This document shows, piece after piece, positions 15,031-23,827 of a stretch of DNA of 42,714 nucleotides. The stretch is from assembly GCA_900314755.1 (NCBI GenBank), contig OMWH01000021.1:1-42714 (forward strand). Reading direction: 5' to 3'. A model generated the notes under the pieces. It saw only the letters and a program-made list of their open reading frames with translations. It searched no databases and was not told the DNA's origin. The translations under genes were made by a program, and so were the position numbers. The DNA comes from an uncultured Prevotellaceae bacterium (GTDB taxonomy: Bacteria > Bacteroidota > Bacteroidia > Bacteroidales > Bacteroidaceae). The first letter of the stretch is position 1. Each line of letters starts with the position of its first letter.

Positions 15031-16631
15031 CAGAGTTTATGATCTACCGCACTCTGCTCAACAGGCAGACAACGTTTGTAATTCTCGGTATATTTCTCGA
15101 AACCTGCCACATCCTCGGCAATAGGATCTACTGACGTACCTTGGTTGCCGGCAAAGACAACCTGATCCAGATAGTCTTCCAGATTGAGCTTCTTCGGATT
15201 GCGGATTTGGAAAGCTGAGAGTAATGCGATACCCCATGCGCCGCCTTCACCAGCAGTCTCCATAACAGAGATTGGAGTGTTGAGGGCTGCTGCAAGGAAA
15301 CGTTGTCCTACACCTTTGGTCTTGAACAGTCCACCATGTCCAGTGATGCGGTCAACCTTGATCTTCTCCTCTTTAAGCAGAATGTCGTTACCTATCTTCA
15401 GAACAACGATAGAAGAATAAAGTTCAGCACGCATCACATTGGCAAGAGTGAAGTTGTCGTCAGGACTGCGAAGAATCATCGGGCGACCTTCTGAAAGACC
15501 TGTGACGGGTTCACCGGAGATGTAGTTGTAGGCTACAAGACCACCACAGTCAGGATCACCAAGAAGTGCATGAGTATAAAGAACCTGATAAACCAGATGC
15601 TTCTCTTGTACCTTGTCAATCAGTTGCTCATAATCACGGAACATCTTCACCCAGTTGTTGAGCTCACTGGTGCAGTTGTTACAGTGTACCATTGCTACGA
15701 GAGAACCGTCAGGTGTGGTAACCATGTCAATCATCTCATAGGGCTTCGACAGAGGCTTCTCCAAAACAATCATCGAGAAAGAAGAAGTTCCTGCAGAGAC
15801 ATTACCTGTACGCTGCTTGACGGCATTGGTGGCAACCATACCCGTTCCTGCATCACCCTCAGGAGGACAAACAGGAATACCAGCTTTCAAATGTCCACTG
15901 ATGTCAATCATCTTAGCACCTTTAGGAGTCAGGAAACCTGCATTCTCTCCTGCGCTTAATGACTTAGGAAGAATATCTTTCAGTTTCCAGGGATATTGTT
16001 TCATGCTCACCAGTTTATCAAACTTCTCGACCATCGTGGCATCATAGGTCTTGGTAGCTGGGTCAACAGGTATCATACCAGAAGCGTCACCGACACCCAG
16101 TACAAACTGACCTGTCACCTGCCAGTGGATATAGCCTGCCAGTGTGGTGAGGAATTTGATGTCCTTCACATGCTCCTCGTTGTCGAGGATGCACTGATAC
16201 AGATGACTGATACTCCAACGGAGAGGGATATTGTAGTTGAAGAGCTCACTAAGTTCTGCGGCAGCCTTTGCCGTATTGGTGTTACGCCATGTACGGAAAG
16301 GAACCAAAATCTGCTGAGACTCATCAAATGCCATATATCCATGCATCATAGCAGAGAATCCAATACCCGCCAAGGTCTCTATCTCACAGCCATACTCGTT
16401 AAGGACAGCTTTGCGGAGGTCGGCATAACAGTCCTGAAGACCATACCATATTGCCTCAGTAGAGTAAGTCCATAAACCGTCAACGAGTTGGTTCTCCCAC
16501 TCGTGTGACCCCTGAGCGATAGGCTTGTTCTGCTCATCGATGAGCACTGCCTTGATGCGGGTAGAGCCAAACTCAATACCCAGAATGGCTTTACCTGCTT
16601 CAATAACTTGTTTTGCTTGTTGTTTATCCAT
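15030..16631 (-). CDS. araB: L-ribulokinase (FGGY family)
   Basis: AraB phosphorylates L-ribulose to L-ribulose 5-phosphate. The 533-aa protein has the two FGGY domains: the N-terminal phosphate loop ILGIEFGSTRIKAVLIDE, the block AGIGFSAMMHGYMAFD, GNVSAGTSSFSMIV at the start of the C-terminal half, and the ATP-site stretch RITGHGGLFKTKGVGQRFLAAALN with METAGEGGAWGIALLSA. It resembles xylulokinases as well as ribulokinases, as expected for the Bacteroidetes AraB branch. Its place between araA (3-nt gap) and the DUF4421 gene fixes the arabinose role. Confidence 0.88.
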   Translation of the reverse strand: MDKQQAKQVIEAGKAILGIEFGSTRIKAVLIDEQNKPIAQGSHEWENQLVDGLWTYSTEAIWYGLQDCYADLRKAVLNEYGCEIETLAGIGFSAMMHGYMAFDESQQILVPFRTWRNTNTAKAAAELSELFNYNIPLRWSISHLYQCILDNEEHVKDIKFLTTLAGYIHWQVTGQFVLGVGDASGMIPVDPATKTYDATMVEKFDKLVSMKQYPWKLKDILPKSLSAGENAGFLTPKGAKMIDISGHLKAGIPVCPPEGDAGTGMVATNAVKQRTGNVSAGTSSFSMIVLEKPLSKPYEMIDMVTTPDGSLVAMVHCNNCTSELNNWVKMFRDYEQLIDKVQEKHLVYQVLYTHALLGDPDCGGLVAYNYISGEPVTGLSEGRPMILRSPDDNFTLANVMRAELYSSIVVLKIGNDILLKEEKIKVDRITGHGGLFKTKGVGQRFLAAALNTPISVMETAGEGGAWGIALLSAFQIRNPKKLNLEDYLDQVVFAGNQGTSVDPIAEDVAGFEKYTENYKRCLPVEQSAVDHKL

Positions 16632-16634
16632 AGC

Positions 16635-18173
16635 TTAGCGAAGGGCTTTGTTCAACATGTAGTAAATCTCATTGTTCTGAAGCTGCTGCTTGAACTCGTA
16701 TGTCTTGGTGTCCTTATTAATCTTGACATACTCGAGACCAAGAATCTCAGCGAAGTCTTCCCAATATTCTTCTGTGATGTCGTAGGAGAATGCACTGTGG
16801 TGTGTGCCACCGGCAAGAATCCATGCACCAGCACCAATCTCGAAGGTTGGCTGTGGTACCCACAAAGCAGAGGCGACAGGAAGGTTAGGCATGGGTTTCG
16901 GCTCGATACACTCTACCTCCTGTGAAATCAGACGGAAACGGTTGCCAAGGTCAACGACAGTAGCCTTGATACCACGTCCCACCTTAGAGGTGAAGACGAG
17001 ACGGGCAGTCTGTTGCTTACGGATACCAATACCGAGGAAGTGAACCTCGAGTTTGGGTTTGTCTACTGCAATCAGCGGACATACTTCCAGCATGTGGCTC
17101 TGCAGACAAGAGCTGCGGTCGCCAGCGAAGTTGAGGGTGTAGTCCTCCAGGAAAGAACAGCCGGTAGGCATACCTTGCTGGATAACCCATAGCGTACGGT
17201 ACAGACAAGCGGTCTTCCAGTCTCCCTCCGCACCAAAGCCGATACCCTCAGCCATCAGACGCTGGGAGGCAAGACCTGGTATCTGGTCGAAACCAACGAA
17301 GTTAGGATCGTTAATGTCCGCATCACCAAGGTCGTCAAAGTTGGTGGTAAAGGCAGTAGCCCCCTCGTCTTTCAGTACACGGCGGAGGGCAATCTCAGCC
17401 TTGGCGGCATTCTTTACCTTCTCCCAATAAACTTCCTCGCCACTCTCGTCAATCTTAATGGTGTATTCCTTTTTGTATTCTTCTACCAGGGCATTGACCT
17501 CTGCGTCAGTTACCTTCTTGAAATAATCCATCAAAGAGCTGACAGGGTAATAGTCTACATGGTAACCCAGACGCTGCTCAAACTCAACGCGGTCGCCATC
17601 CGTTACTGCTACGTTGTTCATGTTCATACCGAACATCAGGCAGCGTACGTTCTTGGCATCAGCGACACCTGCTGCGACACGAGCCCAAACGGCAATCTTC
17701 TTTTGGGCTTCCTCATTCTTCCAATAGCCGCAAACCACTTTGCGTGGAACACGCATACGAGTACAGATATGTCCGAACTCGATATCACCATGAGCACTCT
17801 GGTTGAGGTTCATGAAGTCCATATCCATGGTGTCCCAGGGAATCTCTGCGTTATACTGTGTATGGAAGTGTAGCAAAGGCTTCTGTAAGTCCTGCAGTCC
17901 CTTGATCCACATCTTGGCAGGAGAGAAGGTGTGCATCCATGTGATGATACCAATACACTTGTCATCATTATTGGCTGCCTTCATCACAGCCTCTACTTCT
18001 TTAGAGCTGTTGGCAGTGCCTTTATAAACAACCTTTACAGGAATGTTTCCACTGTTATTAAGACCTTCCACCATTTCCTTGGAGTGTCCGTCAACAGCAA
18101 CGACGGCATCACCTCCATAGAGCAACTGCGCACCAGTTACCCACCATATCTCATAATTATCAAATGCTTTCAT
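16635..18173 (-). CDS. araA: L-arabinose isomerase
   Basis: AraA isomerises L-arabinose to L-ribulose in the cytoplasm. At 512 aa the length is that of the E. coli enzyme (500). All metal/catalytic residues can be placed: the Glu in EGIGFGAEGDWKTACL, the Glu in SFLEDYTLNF, the His in SHMLEVCPL and the His pair in GGTHHSAFSYD. The N-terminus has the expected WWVTGAQLLYG block. It lies 32 nt after araD and 3 nt before araB in the same operon. Confidence 0.97.
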   Translation of the reverse strand: MKAFDNYEIWWVTGAQLLYGGDAVVAVDGHSKEMVEGLNNSGNIPVKVVYKGTANSSKEVEAVMKAANNDDKCIGIITWMHTFSPAKMWIKGLQDLQKPLLHFHTQYNAEIPWDTMDMDFMNLNQSAHGDIEFGHICTRMRVPRKVVCGYWKNEEAQKKIAVWARVAAGVADAKNVRCLMFGMNMNNVAVTDGDRVEFEQRLGYHVDYYPVSSLMDYFKKVTDAEVNALVEEYKKEYTIKIDESGEEVYWEKVKNAAKAEIALRRVLKDEGATAFTTNFDDLGDADINDPNFVGFDQIPGLASQRLMAEGIGFGAEGDWKTACLYRTLWVIQQGMPTGCSFLEDYTLNFAGDRSSCLQSHMLEVCPLIAVDKPKLEVHFLGIGIRKQQTARLVFTSKVGRGIKATVVDLGNRFRLISQEVECIEPKPMPNLPVASALWVPQPTFEIGAGAWILAGGTHHSAFSYDITEEYWEDFAEILGLEYVKINKDTKTYEFKQQLQNNEIYYMLNKALR

Positions 18174-18205
18174 TTTCTCGTTTTTTAAGTTAATAGTGAT
18201 ATTGT

Positions 18206-18904
18206 TTATTTCTTCTTCTGTCCGTAGTAGGCATTGGGACCATGTTTACGGCTGAAATGCTTCTCTATCAACAGGGGGTTCATCGTCGTGTTGGGATTGA
18301 CAGAGAAAGATACAAAAGCCATCTTTGCCACCTGCTCCATCACGACAGCATTATAGACGGCATTGTCAGGATTCTTACCCCATGAGAATGGACCGTGGTT
18401 CTTAACCAACACACCAGGAGTGTGTACTGGGTTGATATTACCAGCCTCGATGCGGTTGACAATCACGACACCGGTATTATACTCATACTCAGCCATCTGG
18501 TCCTCGGTCATGTCATAAGTACATGGAATCTCATCATGGAAATAGTCTGCGTGTGTTGTTCCGATGTTGGGGATATCCTTACCAGCCTGAGCCCATGCTG
18601 TAGCATAAGTGGAGTGTGTGTGTACCACACCGCCAATCTCAGGGAATGCTCTATATAATACAAGGTGGGTAGGAGTATCAGAAGAGGGATTTAAGTCTCC
18701 TTCAACTACTTTACCCGTCTTAAGGTCTACAACAACCATGTCCGACGCTTTCATCTGGTCATAGTCAACACCAGAAGGTTTGATAACTACTAAGCCTTTC
18801 TCACGGTCAATACCTGACACGTTACCCCATGTGTAAATCACCAGGTTGTGCTTTACAAGGTCAAGATTGGCACGGAATACTTTTTCTTTTAATTCTTCTA
18901 ACAT
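18206..18904 (-). CDS. araD: L-ribulose-5-phosphate 4-epimerase
   Basis: AraD converts L-ribulose 5-phosphate to D-xylulose 5-phosphate, the exit to the pentose phosphate pathway. The start was set at ATG 18904 (232 aa), not the upstream ATG of the long frame, because [17 protein letters not shown] matches the family N-terminus and lies 4 nt from the stop of the preceding gene. Class II aldolase fold motifs are clear: [21 protein letters not shown], the zinc ligands His95 and His97 ([14 protein letters not shown]), and KNHGPFSWG with the third His. Confidence 0.95.
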   Translation of the reverse strand: MLEELKEKVFRANLDLVKHNLVIYTWGNVSGIDREKGLVVIKPSGVDYDQMKASDMVVVDLKTGKVVEGDLNPSSDTPTHLVLYRAFPEIGGVVHTHSTYATAWAQAGKDIPNIGTTHADYFHDEIPCTYDMTEDQMAEYEYNTGVVIVNRIEAGNINPVHTPGVLVKNHGPFSWGKNPDNAVYNAVVMEQVAKMAFVSFSVNPNTTMNPLLIEKHFSRKHGPNAYYGQKKK

Positions 18905-18908
18905 AATA

Positions 18909-19586
18909 TTATAATTTAAAGTTGGGATCTTCGTCATATACACGACGGTTGAATCGATAAAGGTAAGCGCCTCGTTTGGAAGAGGTCTTGTCAATAAGTT
19001 CAGTCTTCTCAATGAAATCCATCTCCTTGATACGCTTACGGAAATTACGCTTGTCAAGTTCTTCACCATTGACAGCCTCGTAGAGACGCTGTAGCTGGGT
19101 GAGTGTGAAGAGATTGGGAAGCAAGCGGAAGCCTACGGGCTCTGTCTTGATCTTGTTCCTCATCAGGTTACGGGCTTTCTTGACCATCTCCATGTGGTCG
19201 GAGTAGAGAGGCGGCATTTTGTCGAAGTCAACCCATTCCACACCGTGCTCCTCCAGGAGACGATGGTCATAGTCCTTCACGTTGATAAGTGCGTAATAGG
19301 CAACCGAGATGACACGCTCACCCGGGTCGCGGTCGACACTGCCGAACGCACCTACCTGTCGCATGTAGATGTTACGCATACCAGTAAGTTCATAGAGCGT
19401 ACGGTATGCGGCGTCGTCCACACTCTCGTCGAGGCGAACGAAGCCTCCGTAGAGACTCCATTCTCCTCGTCCTGGATCCATCTTGCGCTTGCCGATCAAT
19501 ACCTTCAACTTATTCTCGTCAAAGCCGAAGATGATGCAGTCGACAGACACTAAGACTTTCGAGTGTTCATTATAGAATATCGTCAT
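18909..19586 (-). CDS. araR: Nudix-type transcriptional regulator of arabinose use (AraR)
   Basis: The 225 aa combine an N-terminal Nudix domain (about 1-145) with a C-terminal winged helix (about 150-225, [20 protein letters not shown] then KRIKEMDFI). The Nudix box is present but broken: Gly48, Glu54, Arg62, Glu66 and Gly69 are kept, but the Glu after Arg62 is Thr63 and the second Glu of the metal-binding pair is Leu67, so hydrolase activity is unlikely. This is the pattern of NrtR-like regulators and of the Nudix-related AraR of Bacteroides thetaiotaomicron, which senses arabinose. It sits between the symporter and araD, so it would regulate its own operon. Confidence 0.85.
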   Translation of the reverse strand: MTIFYNEHSKVLVSVDCIIFGFDENKLKVLIGKRKMDPGRGEWSLYGGFVRLDESVDDAAYRTLYELTGMRNIYMRQVGAFGSVDRDPGERVISVAYYALINVKDYDHRLLEEHGVEWVDFDKMPPLYSDHMEMVKKARNLMRNKIKTEPVGFRLLPNLFTLTQLQRLYEAVNGEELDKRNFRKRIKEMDFIEKTELIDKTSSKRGAYLYRFNRRVYDEDPNFKL

Positions 19587-19610
19587 ATCCTATTCGTGTC
19601 GATTTGTATT

Positions 19611-21290
19611 TTACCAGAAGTAAATATAGAAAGCAACAGTAATAGTCAGGATGATAACGGTATGTATCACATCCCAGTGGTTCCAACTAGCACGGGTAGC
19701 GGCACGCTGCTCAGGAGTAGACGTTCCGAATACCAAGCCCTGGATCTTCTTCTCGTCAGGAGCCTCTGTGCAGAGTGATACGATGATGACAACCAGACAG
19801 CAGACAATCAGCATCACACCACAGAAATAGAGCCAGTTGAAATCATAGAAGATAGCCTTGAACCAGTTGTTTGCGGCATCGGTGGCGTTGCTGTAGTAAA
19901 CCTTGGCACCCAGACGGGTGAGACCAATGATGATACCACTCAGCAAACCCCACATACCACCCTTGGCAGAGGCGCGCTTCCAGCAGATACCCAACAGGAA
20001 GGCAGAGGCGATACCAGGTGCAAGAACTGACTGGACATCCTGCAGGTAGTTGTAGAGCACGTCACCAACAGAACGCATGATGGGAATCCACAGAATACCA
20101 AGGATCACGATGACAACGGTAGCGACCTGACCGATACGCACGAGTTGCTTCTCAGGAGTCTCTGGCTTCAAGCGCTTCCAGAAGTCGATGGTGAACAGCA
20201 TAGCGGAACTGTTGAACAGAGATGCCAGCGATGACATCAAGGCAGCGAGGATACCGCAGACTACCAGACCTTTCACACCAGCAGGCAGGATCTTAGCCAC
20301 GAGGGTGGGGAAGGCAGCGTCAGGTGTCGACAGGACGAAGACCTCACCACTGGGCAGGGTAATACCCTTGGTGCTCAGCGCATAGGCAATCATACCTGGA
20401 ATCAAGAACAGGAAGACGGGCAGCAGTTTCAGGTAAGCACCGAAGATGGTACCACGGCGGCTTTCCTTCTCGTCTTTACCAGAGAGCACACGCTGTACGA
20501 TATACTGGTCAGTACACCAGTACCAGAATCCGATAACGGCAGAGCCAACCAGTGCGCCGAGCCAAGGATACTGCGGGTCACGGAGGTCACGCATCAGGTC
20601 GGTCATGTGGTCACCATACTCATTGACAGTCTGTACGGAGCAGGCAGCCATCATCTCATCCCATCCGCCGAGTGCCTTCAGTCCGAGAACGAGGATGATG
20701 AGAGAGCCTAATAATAAGATAGGTGTCTGCAACACGGAGGTATAGAGCACACTCTTCATACCACCGAAGACGGTGTAGATGGCGGTGATCAACACCAGAC
20801 CAATAGCGGCAATCCAGAAGAAGTCAATGCCCCAGAGTTCCTTGATGCCAAATACCTGTTGGAACACCAGACCACCGGCATAAACCGTCACGGCAACCTT
20901 TGTCAGCACATAACTGATCAGAGAGATGACAGAGAGGATGGTGCGGCTCTCCTTGTTGAAGCGGCGCTCCAAGAACTCAGGCATCGTGTATACCATGCTT
21001 CGTGTATAGAAAGGTACGAAGACCCAACCGAGAATCAGGATCATCCATCCCTGAATCTCCCAGTGTGCCATCGCCATACCTGAGGAGGCACCTGCACCGG
21101 CAAGTCCGATCAAGTGCTCTGAACCGATGTTGGAGGCGAAGATACTTGCACCAATGGCAATCCATGTCGCATCCTTACCACCAAGAAAATAGTCTGCTGA
21201 GTTGTCGTTCTTCTGTGAAACGACCCATACTACAATGCCGATCAGCGCCAGACAGAACACGCCAATGACAATCCAATCTAATAATGCCAT
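19611..21290 (-). CDS. sodium/solute symporter, probably for L-arabinose
   Basis: This 559-aa inner-membrane protein of the SSS family has about 14 hydrophobic segments. The family signature is visible in YFLGGKDATWIAIGASIFASNIGSEHLIGLAGAGASSGMA near residues 34-75 and in the SLFNSSAMLFTIDFWKRL block near 365-385, like SglT-type sugar symporters. No substrate-specific residue can be read. Arabinose is inferred from its position directly upstream of araR-araD-araA-araB (24-nt gap) and downstream of a mutarotase gene (39-nt gap). Confidence 0.88.
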   Translation of the reverse strand: MALLDWIVIGVFCLALIGIVVWVVSQKNDNSADYFLGGKDATWIAIGASIFASNIGSEHLIGLAGAGASSGMAMAHWEIQGWMILILGWVFVPFYTRSMVYTMPEFLERRFNKESRTILSVISLISYVLTKVAVTVYAGGLVFQQVFGIKELWGIDFFWIAAIGLVLITAIYTVFGGMKSVLYTSVLQTPILLLGSLIILVLGLKALGGWDEMMAACSVQTVNEYGDHMTDLMRDLRDPQYPWLGALVGSAVIGFWYWCTDQYIVQRVLSGKDEKESRRGTIFGAYLKLLPVFLFLIPGMIAYALSTKGITLPSGEVFVLSTPDAAFPTLVAKILPAGVKGLVVCGILAALMSSLASLFNSSAMLFTIDFWKRLKPETPEKQLVRIGQVATVVIVILGILWIPIMRSVGDVLYNYLQDVQSVLAPGIASAFLLGICWKRASAKGGMWGLLSGIIIGLTRLGAKVYYSNATDAANNWFKAIFYDFNWLYFCGVMLIVCCLVVIIVSLCTEAPDEKKIQGLVFGTSTPEQRAATRASWNHWDVIHTVIILTITVAFYIYFW

Positions 21291-21329
21291 AATGTGATAT
21301 ACTATTTATTAATGTTTTTTGATATGTGC

Positions 21330-22496
21330 TTATTTAATAGAGAACTTATAGGCAGCGTGGCTGTAATATTTCTCTCCAGGGTTCAATACAGGCTGTACCC
21401 AATCAGAATGGTTGGGACTGTCGGGGTATTTCTGGCTCTCCAGACATACGCTGACGTGCTTCGGATATTTCAGACCGTGCTTGCGGATGATGTCGGCATC
21501 ACGACCAACGCCCTGGAAATTACCGGAATATACTTGTACACCAGGCTCGTTAGTATACATCTCCATGAAAATGCCTGTCTTGGGAGAATACAGGCTTGCA
21601 CATACCTTAGTGTCATCACCTTTGGTGTTCAGACAGAAATTATGGTCATATCCTGTGGCATTCTGAATCTGGTCGAATGAAGACTGAATGCTGTCGCCAA
21701 TAGCATGGGGGGTACGGAAATCCATAGGTGTTCCTTCTACAGACTTAATCTCTCCTGTGGGAATATAAAGCTTGTCGCTCGGCGTGAACTGATCTGCATT
21801 GACATATAATACCTGGTCATAACCTGCCTTAGTGAAATCACCACTCAGATTATAGTAGTTGTGATTAGTCTGATTGATGATGGTCGGCTTGTCGGTCTCA
21901 GCTTCCCATGTCATATCCAGTGTGTTATCTGCAGTGACCTTATAGGTAGTAATGGCAGTTACCTTGCCAGGGAACCCATTCTCGCCATCCTCTGCAACAA
22001 TGGTTAATTTAAGGATAGAGTCACCAATCTGCTCTGCATCGTATACCTGATGCATCCAGCCTGTATTGCCACCACCATGCAGACAGTTGGGACCGTCATT
22101 CTTCTTTAACTGATAAGTAGAATCGTTCAGGACGAACTTGCCTTCTTTAATGCGGTTGGCATATCGACCAACGGAAGAACCATAATCAGAGGGTGAGTTT
22201 AAGGTGTCAGCATATTGGGCGATATTGTCGAATCCCAATACTACATCGGTAGGCTTTCCGTCTTTATCTGGTACAACCAGACTAACCACACGACCACCAT
22301 AATTGGTAATACATACCTCCATCCCGTTTTGATTCTTCAGCGTGTAAAGTTTCACGGGTTTTTCGTTAATGACAGTGTCAAACTTGGCAGGATCAAGTCC
22401 TGATACTGTCAGAGTTGACTGTTCACCTGAGTTACATGCGGAGAATATAGCTAATGCTATACCGCATCCGCAAAAAGATTTCTTTAGGTTTTTCAT
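21330..22496 (-). CDS. galM: aldose 1-epimerase (mutarotase), lipoprotein form
   Basis: GalM interconverts alpha and beta anomers of free sugars. This 388-aa copy begins with a lipoprotein signal (MKNLKKSFCGCGIALAIFSAC, Cys21 acylated), so it is membrane-anchored outside the cytoplasm, unlike the copy at 25164-26255. Active-site blocks: GRYANRIKEGKF, NCLHGGGNTGWMHQV (His), NQTNHNYYNLSG (His), GYDHNFCLN and SVCLESQKYPDSPNH (general base Glu). It is the first gene of the arabinose operon, which suggests it equilibrates arabinose anomers before uptake. Confidence 0.93.
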   Translation of the reverse strand: MKNLKKSFCGCGIALAIFSACNSGEQSTLTVSGLDPAKFDTVINEKPVKLYTLKNQNGMEVCITNYGGRVVSLVVPDKDGKPTDVVLGFDNIAQYADTLNSPSDYGSSVGRYANRIKEGKFVLNDSTYQLKKNDGPNCLHGGGNTGWMHQVYDAEQIGDSILKLTIVAEDGENGFPGKVTAITTYKVTADNTLDMTWEAETDKPTIINQTNHNYYNLSGDFTKAGYDQVLYVNADQFTPSDKLYIPTGEIKSVEGTPMDFRTPHAIGDSIQSSFDQIQNATGYDHNFCLNTKGDDTKVCASLYSPKTGIFMEMYTNEPGVQVYSGNFQGVGRDADIIRKHGLKYPKHVSVCLESQKYPDSPNHSDWVQPVLNPGEKYYSHAAYKFSIK

Positions 22497-22541
22497 ATTA
22501 AAATGTTTAAGTTATTTGTTATTGTTTTTTTGTTTTGGGTG

Positions 22542-22571
22542 TAAATTTACATCTTATTTTTGATATAACAA
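22542..22571 (-). promoter_or_regulatory. possible promoter of the arabinose operon
   Basis: Read on the minus strand, TTG at 22569-22571 is followed after 19 nt by TAAATTTA at 22542-22549, one base off the TAnnTTTG -7 box. The -7 lies inside the palindrome gtaaatttac (22541-22550). A loosely spaced inverted pair ttgttat 22516-22522 with ataacaa 22565-22571 flanks it. An AraR operator is expected in this 146-bp gap but was not identified with confidence. Confidence 0.4.
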
Positions 22572-22580
22572 TACAAAATA

Positions 22581-22615
22581 ATAGCCTAAAGTGTAAAAAT
22601 AACACTTTAGGCTAT
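22581..22615 (-). terminator. terminator of the galK operon
   Basis: A perfect 14-bp stem (22581-22594 and 22602-22615, 7-nt loop) lies 27 nt beyond the galK stop. Its minus-strand exit is T-rich. It separates the galactose operon from the arabinose operon. Confidence 0.8.
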
Positions 22616-22642
22616 ATATTTAACTTTTTTAAACAGAAAATA

Positions 22643-23809
22643 TCAGCAAAGCTTGCGAGAGCCGTCGCCAATTACTACATCATAAACTTTGGGCTCATGA
22701 CCGTACTTGGCATTGAATTTCTGCTTAGCATCTGCAATGAACTGCTTATACAAATCGTTGCGGACCAAGTTGATGGTACATCCACCGAAGCCACCACCCA
22801 TGATACGTGAACCGGTAACACCATTTTCTTTAGCAATGTCATTCAAGAAATCAAGTTCCTCACAAGAGACCTCATAATCCTTGGAGAGTCCTTCATGTGT
22901 TTTATACATCATCTCTCCAACTTTTTCGTAGTCTCCCTCGGTCAGGGCATCACAGACGGCGAGTACACGATCCTTCTCTCCAAGTACAAACTTGGCACGT
23001 TTGTAATCTTCCTCACCAACTTCCGCTTTAACCTCTTCCAATTGCTCCCATGTGCAGTCGCGCAATGTCTCAAATTTACCTTCGGGGTGTTTGGCTGCGA
23101 TATGTTTAACGACATTCTCGCAGGAATTACGACGATCATTATAAGGAGAGCCTGCCAACTGATGCTTGACAACAGAGTCCAACAATACCAGACGATAACC
23201 ATCGGGTTTAAAGGGGAAATACTCAAATTCACGAGAACGGCAGTCAAGACGCATCAGACATCCAGCCTTTCCGAATACAGAAGCGAACTGGTCCATAATA
23301 CCACAGTTCACACCACAATAGTTATGTTCTGTTGCCTGACCTGCCAAGACTATATCCCATTGACTGACCTTGTTGTCGCCAAACAAATCATTTAAGCCAC
23401 AGGCAAAACAACTCTCCATGGCAGCGGAAGACGACATACCAGCACCGAGAGGTACATCACCTGCAAATGCAATATTATATCCTTTCACGGGAACTCCCAA
23501 TTTCTTCATCTCCAAAGAGATACCATAAATATAGCGTGCCCATGACGCTTTAGGTCCGTTGGGGTCGGAGAGTTTGAAATCGACACGATCCTTGAGGTCT
23601 ATAGCATATGCCATAACAGTGTCCTCTGTGCCATTGGGACGCATCTCAGCCATCACTCCTTTGTCGACGGCACCAGGGAAAACGAAACCACCATTATAGT
23701 CCGTGTGCTCACCAATCAGGTTGATACGACCAGGTGAAGCATATACATTTCCAGTCTTTCCATCAAAATGCTTGATAAAACGACTTCTTACAAATTCAAT
23801 ATCCATCAT
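22643..23809 (-). CDS. galK: galactokinase
   Basis: GalK phosphorylates alpha-D-galactose, the first step of the Leloir pathway. The 388-aa GHMP kinase shows the galactokinase signature GRINLIGEHTDYNGG (about 28-42), the ATP loop PLGAGMSSSAAMES, the block CGVNCGIMDQFASVFG containing the catalytic Asp, and the C-terminal GSRIMGGGFGGCTINLV. Length is normal. A second ATG one codon in is equally possible. It is the last gene of the galM-MFS-galK operon. galT and galE are not in the window. Confidence 0.97.
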   Translation of the reverse strand: MMDIEFVRSRFIKHFDGKTGNVYASPGRINLIGEHTDYNGGFVFPGAVDKGVMAEMRPNGTEDTVMAYAIDLKDRVDFKLSDPNGPKASWARYIYGISLEMKKLGVPVKGYNIAFAGDVPLGAGMSSSAAMESCFACGLNDLFGDNKVSQWDIVLAGQATEHNYCGVNCGIMDQFASVFGKAGCLMRLDCRSREFEYFPFKPDGYRLVLLDSVVKHQLAGSPYNDRRNSCENVVKHIAAKHPEGKFETLRDCTWEQLEEVKAEVGEEDYKRAKFVLGEKDRVLAVCDALTEGDYEKVGEMMYKTHEGLSKDYEVSCEELDFLNDIAKENGVTGSRIMGGGFGGCTINLVRNDLYKQFIADAKQKFNAKYGHEPKVYDVVIGDGSRKLC

Positions 23810-23827
23810 AGTTTTTTGTTTTAAAGA

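Noticed and set aside
18905-19069. N-terminal extension of AraD
   Set aside because: The upstream ATG would overlap the araR coding region, and the extra 55 residues do not belong to the family. ATG 18904 gives the normal length.
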